Position numbers and translations under genes: made by a program. 64,000 nt of DNA from JANSYL01 sp965229695 (GTDB taxonomy: Bacteria > Pseudomonadota > Alphaproteobacteria > Rhodobacterales > Rhodobacteraceae). Below the pieces are notes generated by a model. That model was not told the DNA's origin, made no database searches, and saw only the letters and a list, made by a program, of their open reading frames with translations. The stretch spans positions 62,001-126,000 of the forward strand of contig OZ245921.1 of NCBI GenBank assembly GCA_965229695.1. Reading direction: 5' to 3'. Below are positions 1-8,637 of this stretch, in pieces (positions within the stretch are counted from its first letter, which is position 1; each line of letters opens with the position of its first letter).

Positions 1-929
1 TACCCGCCGTTCACAGGTGCTTGCTGGGCGTTGGCATATGCCTCGGCCTGCACGCTGGCCTGATCCAGCGCGAGCATGCTGAGCGTGACCGGCACATTGG
101 CGTCGGACAAGGACCGCATCCCAATGCAATACGTGCCCGCAGGCAAAGGCGGGTTCAGAAAATCAAGCCGACTGTTCAACCCATCGCTGTCATCGTTTTC
201 GCCAAGCAGCACCCCTTGGTTGTCGAACAGGTAGATATAGGGGTCAGCGACCGGGCTTTCGGCACGGATCGAAACTGGCTGGGCGCTGTTTAAGGTGAAC
301 CGGTAATAGGGCACCGCCGCCGTCGTGTTGCGGGCACGCACCCCGCTTGGCAATTGCGCATCCAACGCGCCGCTACCAAGGTTTTGGGCGGGGGTCGCGG
401 CCAAACAGGGCTGTATGCCGACAAAAAGCGGCAAGCTTTCGGTCCCGGCAAAGCCACCGGCCAAGCCGATCGTCAAGGCGGGCATATCCAAGCGGCTTAC
501 CTGCAGGTCGGCTGTGACGGCCGCATCAGCAAAACCGCGCGCGGCCAAACAATAAGTCCCTGGCTCAAGGCGCAGCTCAGCGCGGGAGGCCAAATCACCA
601 CCACTGTCATCATCGACCAGGATCAACCCACCCGCCGCATCATAAAGCTCTAGCACGGTATCGCCCTGGCCCTGGGGTCGGGCCTCCACCCGCACATCCA
701 TTGCAACTCCGACGGAGAACAGCCCGACCGCCATGCCAGCTTGGGGCACGTTGATGCCACCCAGCGTCAAAGGGGCGGCCGCGCCAGCGATGTCCGAGGC
801 CGCGGCGTCCCCGCCCATCCAAGCTGCGCCCATCCCGATCCCACCGCAGCTGACCTGCTGCGCAACACTTGAGCCAGCTGCGGCCAGCACCAGGGCCGCA
901 ACCATCGGCCAAGAATACCGTCTTTGCAT
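1..929 (-). CDS. Secreted protein with two PPC-like repeats, 3' end outside window
   Basis: The reading frame is open from an ATG at 929-927 to the left edge, about 309 codons, so the C-terminus is missing. A good Shine-Dalgarno (GGGAGG) lies five bases before the ATG. The N-terminus is a signal peptide (basic RR, hydrophobic core, cleavage near SSVAQQ). The mature part holds two related units, one ending LRLEPGTYCLAARG and one ending PPLPAGTYCIGMRSL; each has a D-rich turn (VDDDSGG, ENDDSDG) in a beta-rich setting. This pattern resembles bacterial pre-peptidase C-terminal (PPC) or DVUA0089-type domains. Function is unknown; it is probably exported to the periplasm or outside. It is divergent from dctB with 152 bases between them. 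Confidence 0.8.
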   Translation of the reverse strand, partial: MQRRYSWPMVAALVLAAAGSSVAQQVSCGGIGMGAAWMGGDAAASDIAGAAAPLTLGGINVPQAGMAVGLFSVGVAMDVRVEARPQGQGDTVLELYDAAGGLILVDDDSGGDLASRAELRLEPGTYCLAARGFADAAVTADLQVSRLDMPALTIGLAGGFAGTESLPLFVGIQPCLAATPAQNLGSGALDAQLPSGVRARNTTAAVPYYRFTLNSAQPVSIRAESPVADPYIYLFDNQGVLLGENDDSDGLNSRLDFLNPPLPAGTYCIGMRSLSDANVPVTLSMLALDQASVQAEAYANAQQAPVNGG

Positions 930-1081
930 AAGAACCTCCCTCACCATCGTGTTGTTGGGCGGCTCACCGCGCCATTAAGCCAGCCTAGCCGCAGCGTTCC
1001 CCGCCTTGCCAGCAAATACCGCCGCAAGCCGCAATCGCTTGGCACTGGTCAGTCCGCGCCTCTGCCCGCATACTCCGCTTA

Positions 1082-2950
1082 ATGACCGTTACGCCGCGCC
1101 TCACCAAACGTCGTCCACCCATCCTCATCGCCCTGGGGGTGTTGCTGGCGCTTGGGCTGACGGCAGCGTCCTACCCACGGGTGGAACGGCTTTTTCTAGT
1201 CCAAACCGGGGATCGCGCCTCTGGCACACTCGAACTGGCCACACAGGTCTTGAGGGGAGAGCTTAGCCGGGCGCAAAGCCTGCCCGCGCTGATCGCCGAA
1301 CGCCCGATCCTGGCGACGCTTTTGCGCGACCCCGACAATATGGGGATTCTGCCATTCACCAATGAACAACTGCGCCAAAGTGCCCTGTCGCTGCACCTGT
1401 CGGATGTTTACCTGATGGATGCCGACGGGCTGACCATCGCGGCCAGTTCTTATCGCACAGACCGCTCCTTTGTCGGACGCAACTTTTCCTACCGCCCCTA
1501 TTTCACCGATGCCTTGGCTGGGGGTCTGGGCCGGTTCCATGCTTTGGGGATCACAAGCGGTCAGCGCGGCTATTTCTTCGCCGCCCCCGTGATCGACAGC
1601 GGCACCGATATCACCGGTGTGGTCGCTGTGAAAATCACGCTGGAAACCCTCGAAGCGGCCTGGCGCGATACCGAAGCCACGATCATCGTCACTGATACCT
1701 CGAACGTGATCTTCCTCTCAGACCGAGAAGACCTGCATTTCCGCACCCTCGGCCCGGTGAGCGAGGCTGCGTTGGATCAGATCGCCAGCACGCGCCAATA
1801 CCCGTTGGATGCGCTCACCCCCCTGCCCGCGCGCCGCGACGATCTGGGCGGCGGCTATGAGTGGATCGAGATCGAAACCGAAGCCGGTCGCGAAAGCTAT
1901 GTGATGCAAACCGGGCTTGTGGCGGCGGCGGGCTGGCGGGTGTCGATCCTGTCGCCCACCGGGCCCGCGCAGGTGCAGGCCGCCACGCTTTTGACCTTGG
2001 TGGGGCTGTCGATCCTGTTTTTGGGGCTGGTGGCTGCGGTGCTTTGGCAACGCCGCGCGCGGCTGATCGACCGGATTGAGGCGCAGCGCAACCAGCAAGA
2101 GGTGCTGGAAACCCGCGTCCGCGAACGCACCGAAGACCTGGATGCCGCCAACACCCAACTGCGGCAAGAGGTCGATGAACGCCGCGCCGCCGAAACACGC
2201 CTACGCAAAACCCAAGCTGAACTGGTGCAAGCGGGCAAGCTGGCCGCCCTCGGCCAGATGTCAGCCGCGCTGAGCCATGAATTCAACCAACCCCTCGCCG
2301 CCGTAAAGGCCTTTGCCGAAAACGCCGATACCTTCTTGGATCGTGGCCGCGTGGGCGAAGCACGGGAAAACGTCACCCGCATTTCGGCCATGGCCGACCG
2401 CATGGCCTCGATCTCCAAACACCTGCGCAACTTCGCGCGCCGCCCGCTCGACAAAACCGGCCCGGTGCCGATGCGCGTGGTGGTCGATGAAGCACTGGAA
2501 CTGATGCGGCCCCGGATCAGCACGGCCCAGGCAAAGGTGCGCTATGCCGCGCCGGAGGCTGAGATCTGGGTGCGCGGCGGGCGTGTTCGCTTGCAGCAGG
2601 TAATCGTGAACCTGATCGGGAATGCGCTTGATGCCATGGCCGAGCGCGACCCGCCGGAGATGGAGCTGACGCTTGCCACCGAGGGGGACGCCTGCACCCT
2701 GCGCCTGCGCGATCACGGCCCAGGCCTCAGCCAAGAGGCGTTGGATCAAGCCTTTGACCCGTTTTTCACCACCAAAGACCCCGGTCAGGGCCTGGGCCTG
2801 GGCCTTTCGATCTCTTACAATATCGTGCGCGATTTCAACGGCCATCTAACAGCCGAGAACCACCCCGACGGCGGCGCGATCTTCCAAATCCGCCTCGACC
2901 GGATCGACCCGCCCGAGCTTGAAGACCCGGCCAAGGTGGCCGCGCAATGA
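1082..2950 (+). CDS. dctB: DctB-type sensor histidine kinase
   Basis: Membrane sensor kinase of 622 residues, likely sensing C4-dicarboxylates or related organic acids and phosphorylating the response regulator encoded next. One membrane helix near residues 13-31 and a second near 305-328 enclose a periplasmic Cache-type sensor. A coiled coil (about 335-390) leads to the HisKA box SHEFNQPLAAVKAF with phospho-acceptor His399, then the N box NLIGNALDAM near 508 and the G box GQGLGLGLS near 565. The HEFNQPL box is typical of the DctB/NtrB-like HPK4 group. The stop overlaps the dctD start (ATGA). No strong ribosome site precedes the chosen ATG; the start rests on the N-terminal anchor. The true ligand may be that of the TAXI transporter downstream. 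Confidence 0.88.
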   Translation: MTVTPRLTKRRPPILIALGVLLALGLTAASYPRVERLFLVQTGDRASGTLELATQVLRGELSRAQSLPALIAERPILATLLRDPDNMGILPFTNEQLRQSALSLHLSDVYLMDADGLTIAASSYRTDRSFVGRNFSYRPYFTDALAGGLGRFHALGITSGQRGYFFAAPVIDSGTDITGVVAVKITLETLEAAWRDTEATIIVTDTSNVIFLSDREDLHFRTLGPVSEAALDQIASTRQYPLDALTPLPARRDDLGGGYEWIEIETEAGRESYVMQTGLVAAAGWRVSILSPTGPAQVQAATLLTLVGLSILFLGLVAAVLWQRRARLIDRIEAQRNQQEVLETRVRERTEDLDAANTQLRQEVDERRAAETRLRKTQAELVQAGKLAALGQMSAALSHEFNQPLAAVKAFAENADTFLDRGRVGEARENVTRISAMADRMASISKHLRNFARRPLDKTGPVPMRVVVDEALELMRPRISTAQAKVRYAAPEAEIWVRGGRVRLQQVIVNLIGNALDAMAERDPPEMELTLATEGDACTLRLRDHGPGLSQEALDQAFDPFFTTKDPGQGLGLGLSISYNIVRDFNGHLTAENHPDGGAIFQIRLDRIDPPELEDPAKVAAQ

Positions 2951-4290
2951 GCGCCCCGGTTCTCTTCGTGGATGATGAAGAAGACCTGCGCATCGCCGCC
3001 GGGCAGGCGCTGCAACTCGCTGATCTAACCCCGGCCCTCTGCCCCAGCCCGCAAGAGGCACTCGCGCAAATCGACCGTGATTTTGAGGGCGTCCTGGTCA
3101 CCGATATCCGTATGCCCGGCATGGATGGGCTGGCGCTGATGGGCGAGGCGCTGAAGATCGACCCTGAACTGCCGGTAATCCTGGTCACGGGCCACGGCGA
3201 TGTCGAACTGGCCGTCCAGTCGATGAAAGAAGGGGCCTATGATTTTCTGGAAAAGCCCTATGCCCCCGCGCGCCTGATCCAAGCCGTTGGCCGCGCGTTG
3301 GAAAAGCGCCGCCTGACCTTGGAAAACCGCCAATTGCGCGCGGCCAGCGGTCCGGTCGGCGATCCGGTTTCAGACCATCTGACCGGGCGCAGCGCGGCCA
3401 TGGTCGAACTGCGCAAAACCCTGCGCGCGGTTGCCACCGCTGAGACCGATGTGCTCTTCGAAGGTGCCACCGGCACCGGCAAGGAGGTTGCAGCGCGGGC
3501 CCTGCATTCAGCCAGCGCCCGCGCCGAACGCCCCTTTATCGCCGTCAACTGTGCCGCCCTGCCCGGCGATCTGATCGAAAGTGAGCTGTTCGGGCACGAG
3601 GCCGGGGCCTTTCCCGGCGCGACCCGCGCGCGCTATGGCAAATTCGAACATGCGCGCGGTGGCACGGTGTTTCTCGATGAAATCGACAGCCTGCCCTTTG
3701 CCCTTCAAGGCAAGCTGCTGCACGCCATCGAACAGCGCAGCATCACCAGGCTGGGCTCCAACGACCCGATCGCGCTTGATGTCCGCTTTGTCGCCGCCTC
3801 CAAACGCGATCTGGCCCAGGCGGCGGAAACCGGCAGTTTCCGCGCCGACCTGTTGTACCGCCTGAACGTTGTCACCCTGCGCCTGCCCCCCCTAGCCGAA
3901 CGGCGCGAAGATATCCCCGACCTCTTCCTCACCCTTCTGGCCCAGGCCGCCGCACGCGCCGGTCAAACCGCGCCGGACGTACCCGGCGCGGTTCTCACCG
4001 CGCTCAGCGCCCGCGACTGGCCCGGCAATGTGCGCGAATTGCGCAATGCCGCCGAACGCATGTTGATGGGGCTCGACCCCGGCCTGATCGCCGCCGCTGC
4101 GCCCAGCAAGGGCAGCTTGGCCGAGCAAATGGCCCAACATGAAAAAGACCTGATCGCCGCCAGCCTCGCCGCCCATGACGGATCGCTCAAAGCCACCTAT
4201 GAGGCGCTCGGGCTTAGCCGCAAGGCGCTGTACGAGAAAATGCAAAAACATGGGCTCAACCGCGATAGCTTCCGCAACGACCCCAGCTAA
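2947..4290 (+). CDS. dctD: DctD-type NtrC-family response regulator
   Basis: Transcription activator of 447 residues, partner of the kinase before it (4-bp overlap). The receiver domain (about 1-120) has Asp53 as phosphorylation site in VTDIRMPG. The AAA+ domain (about 145-375) has a Walker A GATGTGKE near 173 and Walker B GGTVFLDEID. The C-terminal Fis-type helix-turn-helix reads EALGLSRKALYEKMQ. The sigma54 contact loop, normally GAFTGA, reads GAFPGA at residues 220-225, so the threonine that touches sigma54 is proline here. Whether it still works with RpoN is therefore open. By family it should activate transport genes; the nearest target is the TAXI-TRAP operon 440 bases downstream. Confidence 0.87.
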   Translation: MSAPVLFVDDEEDLRIAAGQALQLADLTPALCPSPQEALAQIDRDFEGVLVTDIRMPGMDGLALMGEALKIDPELPVILVTGHGDVELAVQSMKEGAYDFLEKPYAPARLIQAVGRALEKRRLTLENRQLRAASGPVGDPVSDHLTGRSAAMVELRKTLRAVATAETDVLFEGATGTGKEVAARALHSASARAERPFIAVNCAALPGDLIESELFGHEAGAFPGATRARYGKFEHARGGTVFLDEIDSLPFALQGKLLHAIEQRSITRLGSNDPIALDVRFVAASKRDLAQAAETGSFRADLLYRLNVVTLRLPPLAERREDIPDLFLTLLAQAAARAGQTAPDVPGAVLTALSARDWPGNVRELRNAAERMLMGLDPGLIAAAAPSKGSLAEQMAQHEKDLIAASLAAHDGSLKATYEALGLSRKALYEKMQKHGLNRDSFRNDPS

Positions 4291-4729
4291 ACGCGCGCCC
4301 GGCTCCCCTTCATCTTGGCCAAACTCTCCGGGGTGAGGCCGCAGGCCGAGGGGCAGAGCCCCTGCCCGGCCCACAAACTCGCTCTCGACCAGCGACCATT
4401 TTTCACCAAAAAAAATGCACCGGTCGCGACGGCCAGACGCCGCGCACCCCCTGCCCTCAAGCGCGAAGAATCAGGGCGGCGCCGACCAGAAACACACGCT
4501 TAACGGGTTTTTTACCTGCAGAACTCGCGCAACCCCATGGCAAATGGGTTGAAACCGACACATCCCAAACGGTGCTTGGGGCGAAATCCACCCATTGGCC
4601 CCTCAATCCCCCGTTAACAGCACGCAGATCGGCCATGCGCCGCTTGCATGACGCCCAGGCCGTCCCTCACACATTCACCCGAGCGCGCCGGGAAGGGAGC
4701 CTGGCCGCCGATCTGTTAGGGAGAATTCC
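4291..4729. other. Intergenic region between dctD and the TAXI gene
   Basis: No gene is visible in these 439 bases. A short hairpin at 4349-4363 (AGGGGC / GCCCCT, three-base loop) and an A/T-rich one at 4392-4427 (GCGACC / GGTCGC with an inner CATTTTT / AAAAATG) may end the dctBD transcript. A run of six T follows at 4508-4513. The promoter of the TRAP operon should lie in 4500-4710. One weak sigma54-like match (TGGCA then TTGA, 4538-4551) is present but lacks the invariant GC of the -12 element. Confidence 0.5.
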
Positions 4730-5725
4730 ATGAAACTGACGAAACTGGCCGCCTTCGCGGCCACCACTGCCCTGTGCACCACCGCCGTTTTCGCCGATGG
4801 CCATCAGGACCGCACCGGCTGGCCCGAAAGCTTCACCGTGGCCACCGCATCCCAAGGCGGCACCTATTTCGCCTATGGCTCGGGCTGGGCCAACCTGGTC
4901 GCGGAAGAGCTTGGCCTTCTGGGCGGCGGCGAGGTTACCGGTGGCCCCGGCCAGAACATGGCACTGGTCCACACTGGCGAAGTGCAGTTCGGCATGACCA
5001 CCATGGGTCCGGCGGCTGAAGCCGTTGCAGGCCTGAACCCGGTCGCCCCCGGCGTGCCGATGACCAATGCCTGCGCGATGTTCCCGATGTACCAGACCCC
5101 GTTCTCGGTCACCGCGCTTAGCTCGTCTGGCATCGCGTCGATCTCGGACATCCCCGCAGGCGCTCGCATCGGCTTTGGCCCCGCAGGGTCGACCTCCGAC
5201 ACCTATTTCCCGCGCATGATGGAAACCCTAGGTGTTGATTTCGAACGCCGCAATGGCGGCTGGTCCGACCTAGGCGGTCAGCTTCAGGATGGTCTTCTGG
5301 ACGTGATCGCCTTCGCCGCTGGCGTTCCGGTCCCGGCCGTAAGCCAGTTGGAAGTGCAGACCGATGTGAACATCATCGAGTTCACCGATGAAGAGCAGGC
5401 CACCATCTTGGACGCCTTCCCGGTCGCGCCGTTCGACATCTCGGCGGACACCTACACCACGCTGGAAGAAGCCGCGACTTCGGTCTCGATGTGGAACTTC
5501 GCCATCGCCAACTGCGAACTGCCTGACAGCTTCGTCTACGCTGTGGTTGACGTGATCATGTCCGACAATGAGCGCATGATGAACATCCACCGCGCGGCAC
5601 GCTCCACCCTGCCCGAGAACTACGACAAAAACGGCGGCGTTCTGCCGTGGCACCCCGGTGCCGCCCAGTGGTTCATCGACAATGCAGGCGCCTCGATCTC
5701 GGATGGTGAGATCTTCGGCGGCTAA
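4730..5725 (+). CDS. TAXI-family TRAP transporter solute-binding protein
   Basis: Periplasmic binding protein of 331 residues for a TRAP transporter of the TAXI class. A signal peptide (MKLTKLAAFAATTALCTTAVFA, cut before DGHQ) leads into the family signature: TVATASQGGTYFAYGSGWA near residue 30, followed by GGPGQNMALVHTGEVQFGM, in which the lobe-1 ligand loop is expected. Later motifs, such as RIGFGPAGSTSD and the C-terminal LPWHPGAAQWF, also fit the family. AGGGAGA sits seven bases before the ATG. The fused permease follows after a hairpin. TAXI proteins are reported to bind glutamate, 2-oxoglutarate or other organic acids; the ligand here cannot be read from sequence. Adjacency to dctBD suggests a dicarboxylate-like substrate. 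Confidence 0.92.
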   Translation: MKLTKLAAFAATTALCTTAVFADGHQDRTGWPESFTVATASQGGTYFAYGSGWANLVAEELGLLGGGEVTGGPGQNMALVHTGEVQFGMTTMGPAAEAVAGLNPVAPGVPMTNACAMFPMYQTPFSVTALSSSGIASISDIPAGARIGFGPAGSTSDTYFPRMMETLGVDFERRNGGWSDLGGQLQDGLLDVIAFAAGVPVPAVSQLEVQTDVNIIEFTDEEQATILDAFPVAPFDISADTYTTLEEAATSVSMWNFAIANCELPDSFVYAVVDVIMSDNERMMNIHRAARSTLPENYDKNGGVLPWHPGAAQWFIDNAGASISDGEIFGG

Positions 5726-5746
5726 GCCTTCGGCCACCTAAACCCT

Positions 5747-5788
5747 GCGCGCGCCCGCGCATTCGTGACATGGGCGCGCGCTTTCTTT
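5747..5788 (+). terminator. Hairpin between TRAP binding protein and permease (attenuator)
   Basis: A perfect 10-bp stem (5747-5756 with 5772-5781) around a 15-base loop is followed by CTTTCTTTTATT. It starts 21 bases after the binding-protein stop and precedes the permease. It could act as a partial terminator or 3' stabiliser, giving more binding protein than permease, as is common in transporter operons. Confidence 0.75.
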
Positions 5789-5857
5789 TATTGATCTGGC
5801 GATAAGTTCGCTGGCTTGATGACCTCCAAACGATCCAGACGCCGGGAGACCGCCGCC

Positions 5858-8395
5858 ATGACCGACCCAACCGCGACCCCCACCCCGGCTGCCGCCACGC
5901 CTGACACCGCCGCTGAAGAGCGCGACCAGGTTCTTGCCGAAGGCGTTGATGAAGAACCCATTGAAAGCAACCGTCGCCTATTTGAAGGCCGCAATTACGT
6001 AATCATCGCAGCGCTTTCGATCCTTTACGCTGGCTTCCACATGGCCGCGCTGAACGGTCTGTCGATCTCGAACATGACCGGGATCGAACTGCCCTTCCTG
6101 CCGCAATTCCCGCTTGAGACCTGGAATTTCCGCATGGTCCATATCGCGGGCGCGCTGGCGCTTGGCTTCTTGCTTTTTGCCGCCCATGGCTTTTCGGCTG
6201 AGGGTGAGGATGTCAAAGAAACGCCGCTAATCTCGCTTGCGACACTGCTTTTGCTGATCCCAACGGCGGTCGCCCTTGTCACCACCTTCCGCATCATGGG
6301 CATGATCTCCAGCGGGGAATTGCCCGAGGCGGGTGGCCTGACTGTCTGGCTCGCCGCGCAAGATACGATGCCACAATGGAATATCGATGTCTGGTGGTAT
6401 GGTACGCCCCTGTTGATTGCCACCTTTGGCGCCATCATCTTGGGCTGGTTCGAAAAGCGTGGCCGCACCAAGTTTTCCGCCGCCGATCTGGTTCTGGCGC
6501 TCTGCGGCATCGCGGTCGCCTGCTACCTGATCCCGGTCTATGGCACCGCCGCGCGAAACTCTGTCGGCACGCCCTTTGTGCCCATCGGCGTGGCCTTTGC
6601 CGCCACAGCGGGTGCGGCGCTGATCCTGGAGCTGACCCGCCGCGTCGCGGGCCTGGCCTTGGTGATCATCACCGGCGTTTTCCTCGCCTATGTCTTCACC
6701 GCCCATGTCCTGCCCGGCATCCTGGCCGTCGACCGGCCCTATAGCTGGCACCGCTTCTTCGGTCATGTCTATTCCGACGCTGGTATCCTTGGGCCTACCA
6801 CAGCGGTCTCCTCGACCTATATCATCCTCTTCATCATCTTCGCGGCCTTCCTGCAGGCGTCGAAAGTCGGCGACTATTTCGTCAACTTCGCCTTCGCTGC
6901 CGCCGGGCGCGCCCGTGGCGGCCCGGCCAAAGTGGCGATTTTCGCCTCGGGCCTGATGGGTATGATCAACGGCACCAGCGCGGGCAATGTGGTGGCCACA
7001 GGCTCCTTGACGATCCCGCTGATGAAAAAGGTCGGTTATCACAAGAAAACCGCCGGCGCGGTCGAAGCGGCCGCTTCCACCGGCGGGCAGATCATGCCAC
7101 CCATCATGGGCGCGGGTGCCTTCATCATGGCCGAGATCACCGGCATTCCGTATCAAGAGATCGCGATTGCCGCGATCATCCCAGCGATCCTCTATTTTGT
7201 CTCGATCTACTTCATGGTCGATTTCGAGGCCGCCAAGCTTGGCATGCGCGGGATGCGCGATAACGAACTGCCCAAATTCAAGCGCATGGCCAAACAGGTC
7301 TATCTGTTTGTGCCTATTGTGATCCTGATTGCGGCCCTCTTCATGGGGTATTCCGTGATCCGGGCAGGCACATTGGCCACCATCGCAGCGGTCGTGGTCT
7401 CCTGGGCGGTGCCGGAATACTTCAATATCCGCATCGCAAAATGGTCGATCCAACGGCTCTTGGTCGTGGCCATCTCGGCGCTCTCGGTACTGCTGATCGT
7501 GCTTTATCTGACCCAAGGCCCGACCGAACCGGGCGCCGACACCCCGCCGCTGATCGCAAGCCTGTCGCTGATCACCGGTCTCTTGGTTGTGGCCACCTTC
7601 GTCTATGTCTCGATCAAAGAGTTCATCAAACATGAGCCCATTGGCCTGGGCCTGCGCGGGCTTGGCAAAGCGTTGGAATTGGCGGGCGTCATGTCGATCC
7701 AGATCATCGCGGTTTGTGCCTGTGCCGGTATCATCGTGGGTGTCATCTCGCTCACCGGGGTTGGCGCGCGCTTCTCCTCGGTCCTTCTGGACCTGGCGGC
7801 AGCCTCACAGCTTCTGGCCCTCTTCTTCGCCATGTGCATCGCGATCCTTTTGGGCATGGGCATGCCAACCACAGCCGCTTACGCCGTGGCTGCTTCGGTT
7901 GTGGCCCCTGGCCTGATCGGGCTCGGCATCCCAACGCTGACCGCGCATTTCTTCGTCTTCTACTTCGCCGTGGTCTCGGCCATCACGCCACCCGTGGCGC
8001 TGGCCAGTTACGCGGCGGCAGGGATTTCCGGCTCTAATCCAATGGAAACCTCGGTCGCCTCGTTCAAAATCGGCATCGCGGCGTTCATCGTGCCCTTCAT
8101 GTTCTTCTACAACTCGGCGATCCTAATGGATGGAACCTGGTTCGAAGTCGCGCGTGCAGGCGTCACCGCCGTCTTCGGGGTGTTCTTGCTAAGCTCAGGC
8201 GTGCAAGGCTGGTTCATGGGCGCGCGGGCCGTCTGGTTCCTGCGGGTGGCCCTGGTCCTGGCCGCGCTCTTCATGATTGAAGGCGGTTGGATCACCGATG
8301 TGATCGGCGTCGGGGCTGCGGCGGCAATCTTCTTCATCCAACGCGTGGTGAAGCCTTCGCCCAACGCCGTGCTGCCCGTGCGCGGCGCGGATTAA
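5858..8395 (+). CDS. Fused TRAP transporter permease (DctQM type, TAXI class)
   Basis: Inner-membrane permease of about 845 residues, in which the small (4-TM) and large (12-TM) TRAP subunits form one chain, the usual arrangement with TAXI binding proteins (TRAP 4TM/12TM fused family). An ATG at 5816 is in frame, but the one at 5858 has GGGAG eight bases before it and starts a low-complexity A/T/P-rich cytosolic tail, so 5858 is preferred. Signature stretches include GLMGMINGTSAGNVVATGSL and AASTGGQIMPPIMGAGAF, the two conserved transport motifs of the DctM half, and LLGMGMPTTAAYAVAASV in the second repeat. It works with the binding protein just upstream, driven by a sodium gradient in known TRAP systems. 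A strong terminator follows. Confidence 0.92.
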   Translation: MTDPTATPTPAAATPDTAAEERDQVLAEGVDEEPIESNRRLFEGRNYVIIAALSILYAGFHMAALNGLSISNMTGIELPFLPQFPLETWNFRMVHIAGALALGFLLFAAHGFSAEGEDVKETPLISLATLLLLIPTAVALVTTFRIMGMISSGELPEAGGLTVWLAAQDTMPQWNIDVWWYGTPLLIATFGAIILGWFEKRGRTKFSAADLVLALCGIAVACYLIPVYGTAARNSVGTPFVPIGVAFAATAGAALILELTRRVAGLALVIITGVFLAYVFTAHVLPGILAVDRPYSWHRFFGHVYSDAGILGPTTAVSSTYIILFIIFAAFLQASKVGDYFVNFAFAAAGRARGGPAKVAIFASGLMGMINGTSAGNVVATGSLTIPLMKKVGYHKKTAGAVEAAASTGGQIMPPIMGAGAFIMAEITGIPYQEIAIAAIIPAILYFVSIYFMVDFEAAKLGMRGMRDNELPKFKRMAKQVYLFVPIVILIAALFMGYSVIRAGTLATIAAVVVSWAVPEYFNIRIAKWSIQRLLVVAISALSVLLIVLYLTQGPTEPGADTPPLIASLSLITGLLVVATFVYVSIKEFIKHEPIGLGLRGLGKALELAGVMSIQIIAVCACAGIIVGVISLTGVGARFSSVLLDLAAASQLLALFFAMCIAILLGMGMPTTAAYAVAASVVAPGLIGLGIPTLTAHFFVFYFAVVSAITPPVALASYAAAGISGSNPMETSVASFKIGIAAFIVPFMFFYNSAILMDGTWFEVARAGVTAVFGVFLLSSGVQGWFMGARAVWFLRVALVLAALFMIEGGWITDVIGVGAAAAIFFIQRVVKPSPNAVLPVRGAD

Positions 8396-8415
8396 GGTAC
8401 CCCCATCCGACAAAG

Positions 8416-8446
8416 AAAGCGCGCCCTCAACTCAGGGCGCGCTTTT
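8416..8446 (+). terminator. Rho-independent terminator of the TRAP operon
   Basis: A perfect 12-bp stem (AAAGCGCGCCCT with AGGGCGCGCTTT, loop CAACTC) ends in TTTTGTCTTT. It lies 20 bases after the permease stop codon. Confidence 0.9.
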
Positions 8447-8537
8447 GTCTTTCATCTTTCCAAAAAATACGCCCCACCCAAACCCCGCCTCAAGCGCCGT
8501 GGCCCGATCCCCCCATCCGCTCACCAAACAAAGCAGC

Positions 8538-8581
8538 CGGAAAACGCGCGTTTTCCGTCCCGTTTTTCGCGCGAAAAACGG
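8538..8581. repeat. Tandem pair of perfect palindromes
   Basis: Two perfect palindromes stand side by side: 8538-8557 (20 bp, core AAAACGCGCGTTTT) and 8560-8581 (22 bp, core TTTTTCGCGCGAAAAA), two bases apart. The 18-bp core of the first recurs exactly at 46811-46828, also followed by a second palindrome. The pair lies between the TRAP terminator and the P450 gene. It may be a REP-like element or a transcription boundary. Confidence 0.8.
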
Positions 8582-8637
8582 CCCCCGCAAGACGTGCCGC
8601 ATTTCCTTCGCAAGCGGGGCCTGTCACAACGCTTCCC

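Noticed and set aside
4538..4553. Sigma54-like site TGGCA-N6-TTGAAA before the TAXI gene
   Set aside because: The -12 element lacks the invariant GC, and the distance to the gene is large; kept only as a remark.
6227..7633. 468-codon open frame on the minus strand over the TRAP permease
   Set aside because: It is a shadow of the permease with low-complexity composition, and no ribosome site or motif supports it.
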